A DNA stretch of 64,000 bases from an uncultured Treponema sp. (GTDB taxonomy: Bacteria; Spirochaetota; Spirochaetia; Treponematales; Treponemataceae). Every line of letters begins with the position of its first letter. The first letter of the stretch is position 1. The translations under genes and the position numbers were made by a program. Under the pieces are notes generated by a model, which saw only the letters and a list, made by a program, of their open reading frames with translations, ran no database searches and was not told the origin of the DNA. Shown here piece after piece: positions 42,379 through 50,950 of the stretch. The stretch spans positions 1 through 64,000 of the forward strand of contig CALINC010000090.1 in assembly GCA_938045195.1 (NCBI GenBank). Reading direction: 5' to 3'.

Positions 42379-44848
42379 AATACCAACCTCCGTCATTACT
42401 TGAAAATAAAGCTGTATTATTTTCTTTTCTTCCCATGCGTACAGCTTCCCATGTTTCTCCATTATATCCACGCCAAGCTTCAAAGAATCCGCCGTTTCCA
42501 TACCCTATACCGTGATGCCCATCTTTTACTCCATTTTTCCAATAGTCATCTTGCTTAAACCGAATCATTGCAGGATTATCTTTGACCAAGTTTTTAAAAT
42601 CCTCATACTTAATATCGTCAGGGATTTCGTGTCTAACTACAGACAATCCAAAAATTTTTTTTATAGCATACTCATAACCTTTTTCAGCCACACAGGCATA
42701 AGTTCCTATCTTTTCAACATCATCTACAGTTATCCCTTCTTTATATTTATATCCATTCATAACAAAAGACGAGATAACGGCAAAATATTGACATGAAACG
42801 GGATAATTTACCTTTTCGTTCCTAACCTGCAACGGTAAAATACCCCTTACCTGCTTATACTTTTCCTTAAAAGGTAAACGAACCGTTTCCCGTGCTACTG
42901 CTACGTCCTCAAGATATACGTATTTATTTCGCAATAAATCATACATATTTTTAGTATTATCGGACTCCTTCAAAGGGGCGGCAGTCAGCTTTACCATATC
43001 TTTAAAAGGAATCTTTTCCTTAGCGTTAGCGGCAGGTTCGGGAGCAAAGCTCACTGTATTTGTCGTATCCAAAGACCGTTCGGTTTTGGGTATAACAGAA
43101 TTTGCAAAAACAACCGTTTCTTTCGGTTTTTCAGGCTTGTTTGTTACAGATGCCGACGCTGCAAGAGTTTCTTCAGGCTTTTCAGCTTCTGCCGATACTA
43201 CAGTGCTGCTAATCGCTGCAAAACTTTCATCCGGTTTTATAGCTTCTGCCGATAATACCGCACCGCTCACCGCTGCCGGCACTTTTTCAGGTTCATTTGT
43301 TACAGGTACCGCTGCTGCAAAAGCTTCTTCAGGTTTTGCGCTTTCTGTAGGCAATGCAGTGCCGCCAGCCGCTTCTGCCGGTTTTTCAGGTTCGTTTGTT
43401 ACAGGTGCTGCTGCAAGAGCTTCTTCAGGTTTTGCACTTTCCGTAGGCAATGCAGTGCCGCCAGCCGCTTCTGCCGATTTTTCAGGTTCGTTTGTTACAG
43501 GTACCGCTGCTGCGAGACTTCCTTTCGGTTTTCCAATTTTTGCCGATACTACTGCAGCACCCGCCGCTGCCGGCGGTTTTTCCTGTTCGGTTGTTACAGG
43601 TGCCGCCGCTGCAAGGACTTCCTGCTTTTCAGCTTCTGCCGAACCGCTAGCCGCTGCTGTAGGCATATCGTTTTTTCCACCCAAACTTTCCTTAGGAGCG
43701 GCAGATTCGGGTGCAAGACAGACTGTTTTTGTCATATCCAAAGCCTCATCTGCTTTAACAACAACAGGATTCGACGGTATAACCTTTTCTTTCGGTTTGC
43801 CGGAATCCGCTGATACTGCCGTGTTGCCAGCCGCTCCCGCCGGTTTTTCCTGTTCGGTTGTTACAGGTGCCGCTGCTGCAAGACTTCCTTTCGGTTTTGC
43901 AGCCTTTGCCGATACTACCGCTCCGGCAGCCGCTGCCGCTGTTTTTTCCGGTTCAGTTGCTGCAGGAACCATTGCTGCAAGAAATCCTTTTTGTTTTGCA
44001 GCTTCTGCCGATATTACCGCGCCGCTCGCTGCTGCCGGCGGTTTTATAGGTTCGGTTGTTACAGGTGCCGACGCTGCAAGAACTCCTTTCTGTTTTGAAG
44101 CTTCTGCCGATATTACCGCACCCGCAGCCGCACCTGTAGACATATCGCTTTTTACCCCCACACTTTTCGTAGGAGCGGCAGGTTCGGGAGCAAGACAGAC
44201 TGTTTTTGTCATATCCAAAGCCTCATCTGCTTTAGCAACAACAGGATTCGACGGTATAACTTTTTCTTTCGGCTTTTCAGGTTTAAAGATTCCCGTTTTT
44301 TTAGGTATAGCAGGTTTTGCCGTATTCATATTTTGTGCATGTTTACCGGAACCGCTATGCAATGCAGAAACCGCAGCGGGTATACTGCCCATATTTCGAG
44401 GATTATCTGTAATTTTCGAATAATTAGAAGAATGAGGCCTCGAAATTACCGTTTTGCTGCCCGTCTTTTTTTCAATAGGCTTAACCGGAGCGGAAGACGA
44501 TAGTGCTTTAGCTCCGGCAATGATACCCGTAGTACCCAAATTGCCGATGCTGCTGCCGGCATATTTAGACGAGACATTTTTCTTACAGCTGCCTCCCTTA
44601 TTGCCGAAACCGGAGTTATCATCACTTCTTATTACCGCTTCGGTATCACGTACCAAACCAAGTACCCTTGCCGACGAATGGGAATTTCCGCTTCTTTGAG
44701 ATATACCGGATGACACGCCATGTTTTCGGTGTCCATATCTTGACGGTATATGCTCGGTCGCGGCTGTGTTTCTCATGGTTTCACCTCCACTTTCATCAAG
44801 CAATTTTTCCATTGCTGTTTTGCGATATGAATTTTTCCCGGATATCAT
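42362..44848 (-). CDS. Repeat-rich protein with C-terminal papain-like (C39-type) domain, candidate effector
   Basis: 828 residues. Residues 1-190 are basic Ser/Gly/Lys/Arg-rich, with no signal peptide. Residues about 193-576 are Ala/Pro/Glu/Lys-rich 32-33-residue repeats (type KPKGSLAAAVPVTNEPEKSA) interrupted three times by a longer module (KPKEKVIPSNPVV, DEALDMTKTVCLAPE). Residues about 631-828 form a folded domain. In it, VSCQYFAVISSFVMNGYKY (Cys686) and DGHHGIGYGNGGFFEAWRGY (His778/779) sit like the Cys and His of C39/papain-like peptidases. The protein may cleave peptides or peptidoglycan cross-links; untested. AAGGAG supports the ATG at 44848, but a second ATG at 44776 has GGAGGT at 6 nt. 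The small exported partner gene overlaps its end. Confidence 0.6.
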   Translation of the reverse strand: MISGKNSYRKTAMEKLLDESGGETMRNTAATEHIPSRYGHRKHGVSSGISQRSGNSHSSARVLGLVRDTEAVIRSDDNSGFGNKGGSCKKNVSSKYAGSSIGNLGTTGIIAGAKALSSSAPVKPIEKKTGSKTVISRPHSSNYSKITDNPRNMGSIPAAVSALHSGSGKHAQNMNTAKPAIPKKTGIFKPEKPKEKVIPSNPVVAKADEALDMTKTVCLAPEPAAPTKSVGVKSDMSTGAAAGAVISAEASKQKGVLAASAPVTTEPIKPPAAASGAVISAEAAKQKGFLAAMVPAATEPEKTAAAAAGAVVSAKAAKPKGSLAAAAPVTTEQEKPAGAAGNTAVSADSGKPKEKVIPSNPVVVKADEALDMTKTVCLAPESAAPKESLGGKNDMPTAAASGSAEAEKQEVLAAAAPVTTEQEKPPAAAGAAVVSAKIGKPKGSLAAAVPVTNEPEKSAEAAGGTALPTESAKPEEALAAAPVTNEPEKPAEAAGGTALPTESAKPEEAFAAAVPVTNEPEKVPAAVSGAVLSAEAIKPDESFAAISSTVVSAEAEKPEETLAASASVTNKPEKPKETVVFANSVIPKTERSLDTTNTVSFAPEPAANAKEKIPFKDMVKLTAAPLKESDNTKNMYDLLRNKYVYLEDVAVARETVRLPFKEKYKQVRGILPLQVRNEKVNYPVSCQYFAVISSFVMNGYKYKEGITVDDVEKIGTYACVAEKGYEYAIKKIFGLSVVRHEIPDDIKYEDFKNLVKDNPAMIRFKQDDYWKNGVKDGHHGIGYGNGGFFEAWRGYNGETWEAVRMGRKENNTALFSSNDGGWYFEVQH
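43121..44272 (-). repeat. Coding tandem repeats, about 99-nt period
   Basis: Roughly nine 96-99-nt units encoding variants of KPxxxLAAAxPVTxEPEKPA plus AAGGTALPTESA, with a longer insert module repeated three times. The high identity between units leaves a long antisense frame open on the plus strand. Confidence 0.85.
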
Positions 44849-45058
44849 AAAATTCTCCTTAAAGAAAAAATATTTCATTTTCCATGCATAGAAAATTGTG
44901 AAAGCTCGAGAAAATCGCAATTGTTTTCCCCCTTGCTTTCATTTTATTATAAGTTTTCATAAAATGCAATACTATTTTTTAAAAAAAATTATTATGTTTT
45001 CTGCTATTTATTGAAAATTATTTTCTATCGGTGAAATTATAACATGAAAGGAATACTT
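44849..45058. other. Upstream region of the effector gene
   Basis: On the minus strand a TATAAT (near 44950) precedes the effector gene, with a weak TAGTAT at 17 bp as -35. Otherwise AT-rich with nothing recognised. Confidence 0.4.
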
Positions 45059-45190
45059 ACACAGCTCAACACAAATAAAAAACCCGACAGGTAAAAGGAG
45101 GAGAAAAACCTGTCGGGAAACTGCAAAGGAGGTATCGTTGAATCAGCTGTGTCCTGCTCAACATACACATAATAAAACGTTTTAAATTAT
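45059..45190 (-). ncRNA. Candidate 3'-UTR RNA with two CCUCCU motifs
   Basis: On the minus strand after the RlpA-like gene, a GTTGA/TCAAC hairpin is followed by GATACCTCCTTTGCAG. Then comes an intrinsic terminator whose 15-nt loop reads TTTTCTCCTCCTTTT. Both motifs resemble the 16S rRNA 3' end (CACCUCCUUU) and could pair with ribosome-binding sites. No separate promoter was found, so it would be processed from the upstream mRNA. Confidence 0.4.
45083..45117 (-). terminator. Intrinsic terminator after the RlpA-like gene
   Basis: CCCGACAGGT and ACCTGTCGGG form a perfect 10-bp stem. A T-run (TTTTTTATTT) follows on the minus strand only. It is about 95 bp beyond the stop codon. Confidence 0.85.
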
Positions 45191-45212
45191 TTAAGTTACA
45201 TAAAATTTAAAA

Positions 45213-46736
45213 TTATTTAACTTTTTTTAAAAAAGCGTCTTTAAACCCCCAATACTTAAACCGTTCTATTACGGCACCCGTTTCTTCATGCTGAAGCGGT
45301 CCTACAAAAACCGTATAAAGCGGTTTTCCCCGTTTTTCAGTTTCTTCAATAACTATGGGATATTGTTTTCCGTATTTTTGTACCGCAGAATCGGCAATAG
45401 ATTTGTCATTATAAACCGCAATTTGGATATATAGTTCTCCTTTTTTTAATTTTTCGGGCTTCACCGGAAGAACAGGTTCTTCTACAAGAGGAATACTTTT
45501 TGCAATTTCTACCGGTTCTACAGGTTTTACCGGTTTTACCGGTTCCGGTTGTTCCGCTATTTCGTAAATATCTTCGGAAGTTTTGCCGTCAACAACTTCC
45601 TCTACAGGTGTTACAGGTTCTACAATTTCTTCAGTTTCAGGTATCTCTACCGGTTTCTCTCTTTCTTCACTTACAGGTTCCGCTTGAGGCTGTATAATCG
45701 GTTCAACAGATTCAACCTTTTCTTCGGGTTCTTCGGGACTTTCACTTTTAGGTTGATTTATGGGTGCAATATAGTCTACGGCATCATCAGGCACCGGGAC
45801 ATCCTTTTTCGGTTCAATAACCGCATCTACAACTGAAACCGAAGGCTCATCACTTATAACAGGCTGTTTAGGAGTATCCGGTTCTGCAACTGCAACGACC
45901 GGAGCAGGTTCTTCAGTTTTAACGGGAGGCTCTACAATACCGTCCACTTCTTTTACTTCTTTGACATTTTCTTTAGCTACTTTTTTCGGCTCTGATATAC
46001 CGGGAACTATAATGGGAGGTCTTGAATCGGCAGGCTCCATATAAACCCTTACCTCCGGAACAATTTGAGGTTGTGCAGGGGCGACAACTTCATCCGGTTT
46101 GTCCGCAACAACCGATTCAAGGAGCGGTGCATTTTGGGATTCTTCTTTCGGCTCTTCTTCAACCTGAGGAACAACCTCTTCTGCGGGCTTTTCGGCAACT
46201 ATTTCTTCAACCGGGTCGATAGGCGGTTCTGCCGGAGGCTCTGTATTCACGATTAGTTCAGGTGAATCATTTTCTGCCTTGGGTACCTCACTTACGGCAG
46301 GCTCCATATTGATATCCGGTGCAATATTTTCTCCTGCAACAAAAAGAGCAGGATTTGAATCCAAATCCATAGATTCGGGTGCCGAACTGCCTGCCGAAAA
46401 TCCGTCATCGCCTATTTCCTGCACAGGAGAAGGTGTAAGAACTCTGACACGCACAACTTTTCCCGGAGAAATCTCCAGCTTTGCTCCAAGTTCCGGCGAC
46501 AAACTGACTAAAAGACCCGGAATACCGGATTGCCCCATAACCACAGCCCTGACGGTAATATTCTTTTCAAGATTGGTTATTTCTAAAAGCGTATGCTTCG
46601 GAAACATATCGCTTCGTGCAAAAAGCCCCTCGTCAGGAAAATCCGAAGCGGCACCTATGCCTCCGTTGCCTTCCCAAACCGCCCAAATACTCGAAAACGA
46701 AATAATGAATATTAAAGAAAAAAATAGTTTCTTCAT
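45213..46736 (-). CDS. RlpA-like double-psi barrel protein with SPOR domain
   Basis: 507 residues. Signal peptide MKKLFFSLIFIISFSSIWA. Residues about 25-100 resemble the RlpA double-psi beta-barrel (GIGAASDF, GLFARSDMFPKHTLLEITNL), then GLLVSLSPELGAKLEI. Where RlpA has its catalytic-Asp segment NDRGP, this protein reads MGQSGIP, so lytic transglycosylase activity is doubtful. A linker of about 310 residues is very rich in Pro/Val/Glu. A C-terminal SPOR domain (LYIQIAVYNDKSIADSAVQK, YTVFVGPLQHEETGAV) should bind denuded septal glycan. The ATG directly follows the stop of the upstream gene (TAAATG), with GGAGAG upstream, so the two genes are coupled. Confidence 0.82.
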   Translation of the reverse strand: MKKLFFSLIFIISFSSIWAVWEGNGGIGAASDFPDEGLFARSDMFPKHTLLEITNLEKNITVRAVVMGQSGIPGLLVSLSPELGAKLEISPGKVVRVRVLTPSPVQEIGDDGFSAGSSAPESMDLDSNPALFVAGENIAPDINMEPAVSEVPKAENDSPELIVNTEPPAEPPIDPVEEIVAEKPAEEVVPQVEEEPKEESQNAPLLESVVADKPDEVVAPAQPQIVPEVRVYMEPADSRPPIIVPGISEPKKVAKENVKEVKEVDGIVEPPVKTEEPAPVVAVAEPDTPKQPVISDEPSVSVVDAVIEPKKDVPVPDDAVDYIAPINQPKSESPEEPEEKVESVEPIIQPQAEPVSEEREKPVEIPETEEIVEPVTPVEEVVDGKTSEDIYEIAEQPEPVKPVKPVEPVEIAKSIPLVEEPVLPVKPEKLKKGELYIQIAVYNDKSIADSAVQKYGKQYPIVIEETEKRGKPLYTVFVGPLQHEETGAVIERFKYWGFKDAFLKKVK

Positions 46737-47252
46737 TTAGTTGCTCTCCTTTGATTTATTTATTGCTTTAATCACTTCTAAAGCAATTATTACTGAAAGC
46801 TCTTCACCTTTTTTTATAGGTTCGGCTTCCTTAATTTTATTCATATCAAATAATTTGGAATATATTTCTTTTCCCGAAGAAAAATTTATCAGAGAAACTT
46901 TTAATGTTTTCCAATCAGGAATTTTTTTGTCAAGTTTTTTGTTAAATACAAGATCTTTTCCATAGCTCATACGGCAAATCAAAATATATCCGGTCAGCTC
47001 TTCAAAAAGATTTTTTAAATCTTCAGCTTTAATTTCAGTTTGTTCTTTTATCTCAGAAAGCGGAAGACTGGTAACAATAAAACCGCTTTCAAAAAAAGGT
47101 TCAAAAAGAAAATCCTCAAAAGCTGCCGTAACATTTTTGCATTTTTCATCTGCATCTTCATTTTGAAAACAAGCAATAGCTAACGTTTCGCCGAAAACAA
47201 CTGCCCGAAAAAGAAGTGCAAAAAATACAAAACAAAAATATTTCCTAAACAT
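46737..47252 (-). CDS. Small exported protein, unrecognised
   Basis: 171 residues. Signal peptide MFRKYFCFVFFALLFRAVVF, cleavage likely after VFG. The mature part looks like a small alpha/beta domain (TLAIACFQNEDADEKCKNVT, GYILICRMSYGKDLVF, LKVSLINFSSGKEIYSKLFD), faintly like CsgG/TolB-N or Peptidoglycan-synthesis LpoB-type folds, but I cannot assign it. Its stop abuts the start of the RlpA-like gene, so the two probably act together in the periplasm. Confidence 0.65.
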   Translation of the reverse strand: MFRKYFCFVFFALLFRAVVFGETLAIACFQNEDADEKCKNVTAAFEDFLFEPFFESGFIVTSLPLSEIKEQTEIKAEDLKNLFEELTGYILICRMSYGKDLVFNKKLDKKIPDWKTLKVSLINFSSGKEIYSKLFDMNKIKEAEPIKKGEELSVIIALEVIKAINKSKESN

Positions 47253-47358
47253 ATTATAGTCCTCACGTCAGATTATCGGAAAATAAAAAAATAAATTAAG
47301 AAAAAACGATAAAGCAAAAAATACATAACTCCAAAAAAGCATTATGTAAAATTTCTCC

Positions 47359-47387
47359 TTGAATAATTTTAAATACAGTGTTATACT
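47359..47387 (+). promoter_or_regulatory. Promoter of R1 copy C and the chemoreceptor gene
   Basis: TTGAAT, 17 bp, TATACT, with TGT before the -10. Predicted start is near 47394, giving a leader of about 200 nt that includes the whole R1 element. Confidence 0.75.
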
Positions 47388-47439
47388 GAACCGCATAGGT
47401 AAAATAAAAAATTTTGCCGAATTAACGCATAATTTTTTC

Positions 47440-47596
47440 AAAAAGTTTTTATTAGGAGATGGGCTAAACAGTTCGGCACAAATCGTGCCTCTCTGTTTAG
47501 CCGGCGAGTTTGCCTTTCGGCAAACCTCGCATATTATATGTGCTTTTTCACTCCGTTGCAAAAGCACTGAAAAAACTTTTTATTAGGAGAAAGTGT
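47440..47596 (+). promoter_or_regulatory. R1 leader element, copy C
   Basis: First box TTTTTATTAGGAGA (47446-47459), stem I TAAACAG/CTGTTTA with GGCAC/GTGCC, stem II GTTTGCC/GGCAAAC, stem III GTGCTTTT/AAAAGCAC, then the same box TTTTTATTAGGAGA (47577-47590) before the ATG. It lacks the extra hairpin that copies A and B have between stem III and the second box. Confidence 0.8.
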
Positions 47597-49678
47597 ATGA
47601 AAATACGTACGTCGTTCAATCTGTTTATCGGAATAGCTCTTATGATAACCGTGTCCGTGGCACTATTGCTTACAACAATAACCGTCAAGCACCGTTTTGA
47701 GAAAAATTTTTATGCTTCGACGGAATATATTGCAAATGCAGCCTGTAAAGACATCCAAACGGTGCTTTCTCAGGGGCTCGCCCTGTCAAAAAATCTTGTT
47801 GAAGAAATATATCTAAAACGCTGGTTTGAAAATAATGAACCCGAAGATGCAGATAAAGTTCAAGTTGAAAACGCCCTTATCCGGTTAAGCAAAACGGAAG
47901 GCTTTGATTACTGTTTTGCTGCGTCAAAACTGACCGGAAATTATTATATCTCCGATAAATCCGGAACATTACAGCTTGATACGCTCTCCGAAAAGGAAGA
48001 AAAAGATTCTTGGTTTTATACTCTCATAGAATTACCGGACGAGATATTTTACAATGTGGATTATAATAAAAAATTACAAGAAACAAATTTCTGGTTTGAT
48101 GCAAAAATATACGATTTTTCCGGTAAACCTATCGGATTTGCGGGTGTTGCAATGAATTTAAATAAGGTTTCGGATAAAATCAAACACTCTTTACCAAGTG
48201 AAAATTCTTGGATAGGGCTTATCGATTCAAATAACTATATTTCATTATGTTCTTCCGAAGAATTTTTTGAAAAAGACGCAAATGATTTTATCGCCGGTTT
48301 AAAAAATAATGAAGAAATAAGCGGACTACAATATTTTAATGATCCAGCATTAGGAAAAGTTGTTGTCAGAAAACAACAAATAGCAGGCATACCGTATTGG
48401 ATGATTGTTACCGTACCGGTTAAAGATTTTGTTCCGTCACTTGGCTCAATACTAGGTTACTCAATATTATGGTCTATTATTCTTCTTATTGTTTCAATAA
48501 TTTTAAGCACATTTTTAATGCAATTTCTATTTTCAAAATTCGTCAGAATGGATTCTGTCTTTAAAAAAATTGCTTCGGGAAATTTTACCGTAAAAGCCGA
48601 ACAAAGCAATAGCGAAATAGGAATTATCGCCAAATATCTAAACAGTACTGTAGAAAAAATACGTTTATCAATCCTGAACATACGTAATACTACGGACAAC
48701 ATGCAAAAAACCAGCGAAACACTTGCGTCAAATATGACCGAAACGGCTGCCTCCGTAACCCAGATTTCGGAAAATATCGAAAACGTAAAAGCTAAAATTG
48801 AAACACAAAATAAAAGCGTTATTAATACCGTTTCAGCTATGAGCCAAATAAGCGAAACCATTAAGCAATTAAACACACATATCGACAACCAAACCGGCAG
48901 CCTTGCGGAATCTACTCAATCCATAATGAACATGGTAGAAAATATAAAAACTATTTCAAGTATTGCGGAACAGAATTTGCAGGCAGTAGCCGATTTAGAT
49001 ACGGCGACGGAAAAAGGTAAAGATGCCGTAAAACTTGTTGTAGACACTGCCCGTATTATCACAGGAGAATCCGAAGGGCTTTTGGAAGCAATTTCCGTCA
49101 TTCAAAATACGGCAAGTCAAACAAACCTCTTGGCAATGAATGCCGCAATCGAAGCGGCTCATGCCGGTGAAGCAGGAAAAGGCTTTGCTGTTGTTGCCGA
49201 TGAAATTAGAAAACTCGCCGAAGAATCCGGCACGCAAGGAAAGACTATAACAAAGGTTTTGCAAGAACTTAAACAAAGAATTGAACACCTCAATACTGTA
49301 GGACCGCTTGTTTCAGAGCAGTTTGAAAATATAACTAAAATGATGAATTTTGTTTCGTTACAAGAAGATCGTATTATAAAAGCAATGTACACACAGTCTA
49401 CAAATAGTGAACAGGTAATGAATTCCATCAGCGGGATTAACAGCATAACGGAAAAGGTTCGCTACGGTTCAAGCGAAATCTCAAGTGCCATACATCAAGT
49501 TTCACAAGAACTGACAAAACTTATGCAGCTGACTCAAGTTATAAATCAAAGTATGAGTGAGGTTACTACCGGCACATCGCAAATCAATAGCGGGGTTCAA
49601 GAAACGGTAGAATTTGTTGTAAGCAACAAAGAGAATATAACGAAAGTAGTGGGCGAAATGGAACAATTTATTGTATAA
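47597..49678 (+). CDS. Methyl-accepting chemotaxis protein (dCache type)
   Basis: 693 residues. TM1 is at about 9-30 and the periplasmic dCache-like sensor at about 32-280 ([48 protein letters not shown]). TM2 is at about 282-306, then HAMP, and the signalling hairpin [20 protein letters not shown], then [16 protein letters not shown] near 510-545. No C-terminal docking pentapeptide. The open frame runs 29 codons further upstream, but those codons are R1 leader; [12 protein letters not shown] after AGGAGA is the start. Ligand unknown; no chemotaxis signalling genes adjacent. Confidence 0.93.
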   Translation: MKIRTSFNLFIGIALMITVSVALLLTTITVKHRFEKNFYASTEYIANAACKDIQTVLSQGLALSKNLVEEIYLKRWFENNEPEDADKVQVENALIRLSKTEGFDYCFAASKLTGNYYISDKSGTLQLDTLSEKEEKDSWFYTLIELPDEIFYNVDYNKKLQETNFWFDAKIYDFSGKPIGFAGVAMNLNKVSDKIKHSLPSENSWIGLIDSNNYISLCSSEEFFEKDANDFIAGLKNNEEISGLQYFNDPALGKVVVRKQQIAGIPYWMIVTVPVKDFVPSLGSILGYSILWSIILLIVSIILSTFLMQFLFSKFVRMDSVFKKIASGNFTVKAEQSNSEIGIIAKYLNSTVEKIRLSILNIRNTTDNMQKTSETLASNMTETAASVTQISENIENVKAKIETQNKSVINTVSAMSQISETIKQLNTHIDNQTGSLAESTQSIMNMVENIKTISSIAEQNLQAVADLDTATEKGKDAVKLVVDTARIITGESEGLLEAISVIQNTASQTNLLAMNAAIEAAHAGEAGKGFAVVADEIRKLAEESGTQGKTITKVLQELKQRIEHLNTVGPLVSEQFENITKMMNFVSLQEDRIIKAMYTQSTNSEQVMNSISGINSITEKVRYGSSEISSAIHQVSQELTKLMQLTQVINQSMSEVTTGTSQINSGVQETVEFVVSNKENITKVVGEMEQFIV

Positions 49679-49763
49679 AACTTGAATTGATCGGGTACTG
49701 GATTTTTTTTACGGAAATTGATATATTAGCCCTAGCTTGATTATTTTCTAAGGAGTTTTACCT

Positions 49764-50780
49764 ATGCTTAAAGAAATACGCGGAAAAAGTGCAAAAAATT
49801 TGCGCGGAAGAAGTTTTCTTAAACTGTTGGATTTTACCACCGATGAAATCCGTTATTTACTTGATTTGTCCAAAAATTTCAAGGACATGAAAAGAGCCGG
49901 AATTCCTCACCGCTACTTGGAAGGAAAAAACATTGTTCTCTTGTTTGAAAAAACCTCAACAAGAACGCGATGCTCTTTTGAAGTTGCCGGTTATGATTTA
50001 GGAATGGGCGTTACGTACCTCGACCCCAATTCTTCACAAATGGGACACAAAGAATCCATTGAAGACACCGCCCGTGTTTTGGGAAGAATGTATGACGGTA
50101 TCGAATACCGCGGTTTCAGCCAAGAATTGGTAGAAACCCTTGCAGCATATTCCGGTGTTCCCGTTTGGAACGGCTTAACCGACCTTTTCCATCCGACACA
50201 GATGCTTGCAGACCTGCTGACAATCGAAGAAAAATTCGGCTATCTTAAAGGCTTGAAGTTTACTTATATGGGTGATGCCCGAAACAACGTTGCAAACTCT
50301 TTAATGATTGCCTGCGTAAAAATGGGTATGCACTTTACAGCTTGCTCACCTAAGCACTTATTCCCGACGGAAGACTTAGTAAAACAGGCAAAAGAAATTG
50401 CAGCGGAAACAGGCGGAAGCGTAACCTTAACCGATGATGTAAACGCCGGAACAAAGGGTGCACATGTTTTGTATACCGATATATGGGTCTCAATGGGAGA
50501 ACCGGATAGCGTTTGGGAAGAGAGGATTAAGCTCTTAAAGCCCTATCAGGTGAATAAAGCTGCTATGGATAATGCAGATAAAGATGCGATATTCTTACAC
50601 TGCTTACCCTCATTCCATGACCTTAAAACAACGAAAGGGCAAGAAATTAACAAAAAATTCGGCTTACCCGAAATGGAAGTAACAAATGAAATCTTTGAAT
50701 CTTCCAAGTCGGTAGTTTTTGATGAAGCTGAAAACAGAATGCACACCATTAAAGCGGTTATGTACGCAACGATGTGCTAA
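49764..50780 (+). CDS. argF: Ornithine carbamoyltransferase
   Basis: 338 residues. The carbamoyl-phosphate motif STRTR is at 65-69, HPTQ at 143-146, the ornithine-loop equivalent is DIWVSMGEP, and the Cys motif HCLPSFHD is in the C-terminal domain. This identifies OTC rather than aspartate transcarbamoylase. In oral treponemes OTC commonly serves the arginine deiminase pathway, converting citrulline to ornithine and carbamoyl phosphate for ATP; arcA and arcC are not nearby. AAGGAG before the ATG. Single-gene unit. Confidence 0.95.
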   Translation: MLKEIRGKSAKNLRGRSFLKLLDFTTDEIRYLLDLSKNFKDMKRAGIPHRYLEGKNIVLLFEKTSTRTRCSFEVAGYDLGMGVTYLDPNSSQMGHKESIEDTARVLGRMYDGIEYRGFSQELVETLAAYSGVPVWNGLTDLFHPTQMLADLLTIEEKFGYLKGLKFTYMGDARNNVANSLMIACVKMGMHFTACSPKHLFPTEDLVKQAKEIAAETGGSVTLTDDVNAGTKGAHVLYTDIWVSMGEPDSVWEERIKLLKPYQVNKAAMDNADKDAIFLHCLPSFHDLKTTKGQEINKKFGLPEMEVTNEIFESSKSVVFDEAENRMHTIKAVMYATMC

Positions 50781-50935
50781 TTTAATCTTAAGGCAATATA
50801 CAAGCCGCTCTATTTTACACGGGGCGGCTTAAAAGCCGTGTCTCCATACCAAAGTTAAGCGGCATTGGTGTTATAATAGCCGCCCTTGTGAGTTTTTTAT
50901 TTTTATTCCCTCTTCCCTTAAACCTGCCAATATGA

Positions 50936-50941
50936 TATACT
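50936..50941 (+). promoter_or_regulatory. Extended -10 at the helicase start; near-leaderless
   Basis: TGATATACT ends 9 nt before the ATG; the -35 (TTCCCT) is weak. The predicted leader is about 3 nt and there is no ribosome-binding site. Confidence 0.5.
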
Positions 50942-50950
50942 CTTTCGAAT

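Noticed and set aside
43121..44272. Possible CRISPR array because of regular spacing
   Set aside because: Units are contiguous 96-99-nt coding repeats without unique spacers, and there are no cas genes.
43086..44423. 445-residue open frame on the plus strand
   Set aside because: It is antisense to the Ala/Pro-rich coding repeats. It has no ribosome-binding site and its Phe/Ser/Gly repeat composition simply mirrors the repeats on the other strand.
45044..45170. Two plus-strand mini-ORFs (16 and 15 codons)
   Set aside because: Only the second has a ribosome-binding site, no good plus-strand promoter was found, and the terminator points to minus-strand transcription. Kept only as an alternative in the sRNA finding.
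47510..47596. N-terminal extension of the chemoreceptor ([13 protein letters not shown])
   Set aside because: The same peptide appears before the unrelated ABC ATPase. Both are translations of the R1 leader, and good ribosome-binding sites follow it.
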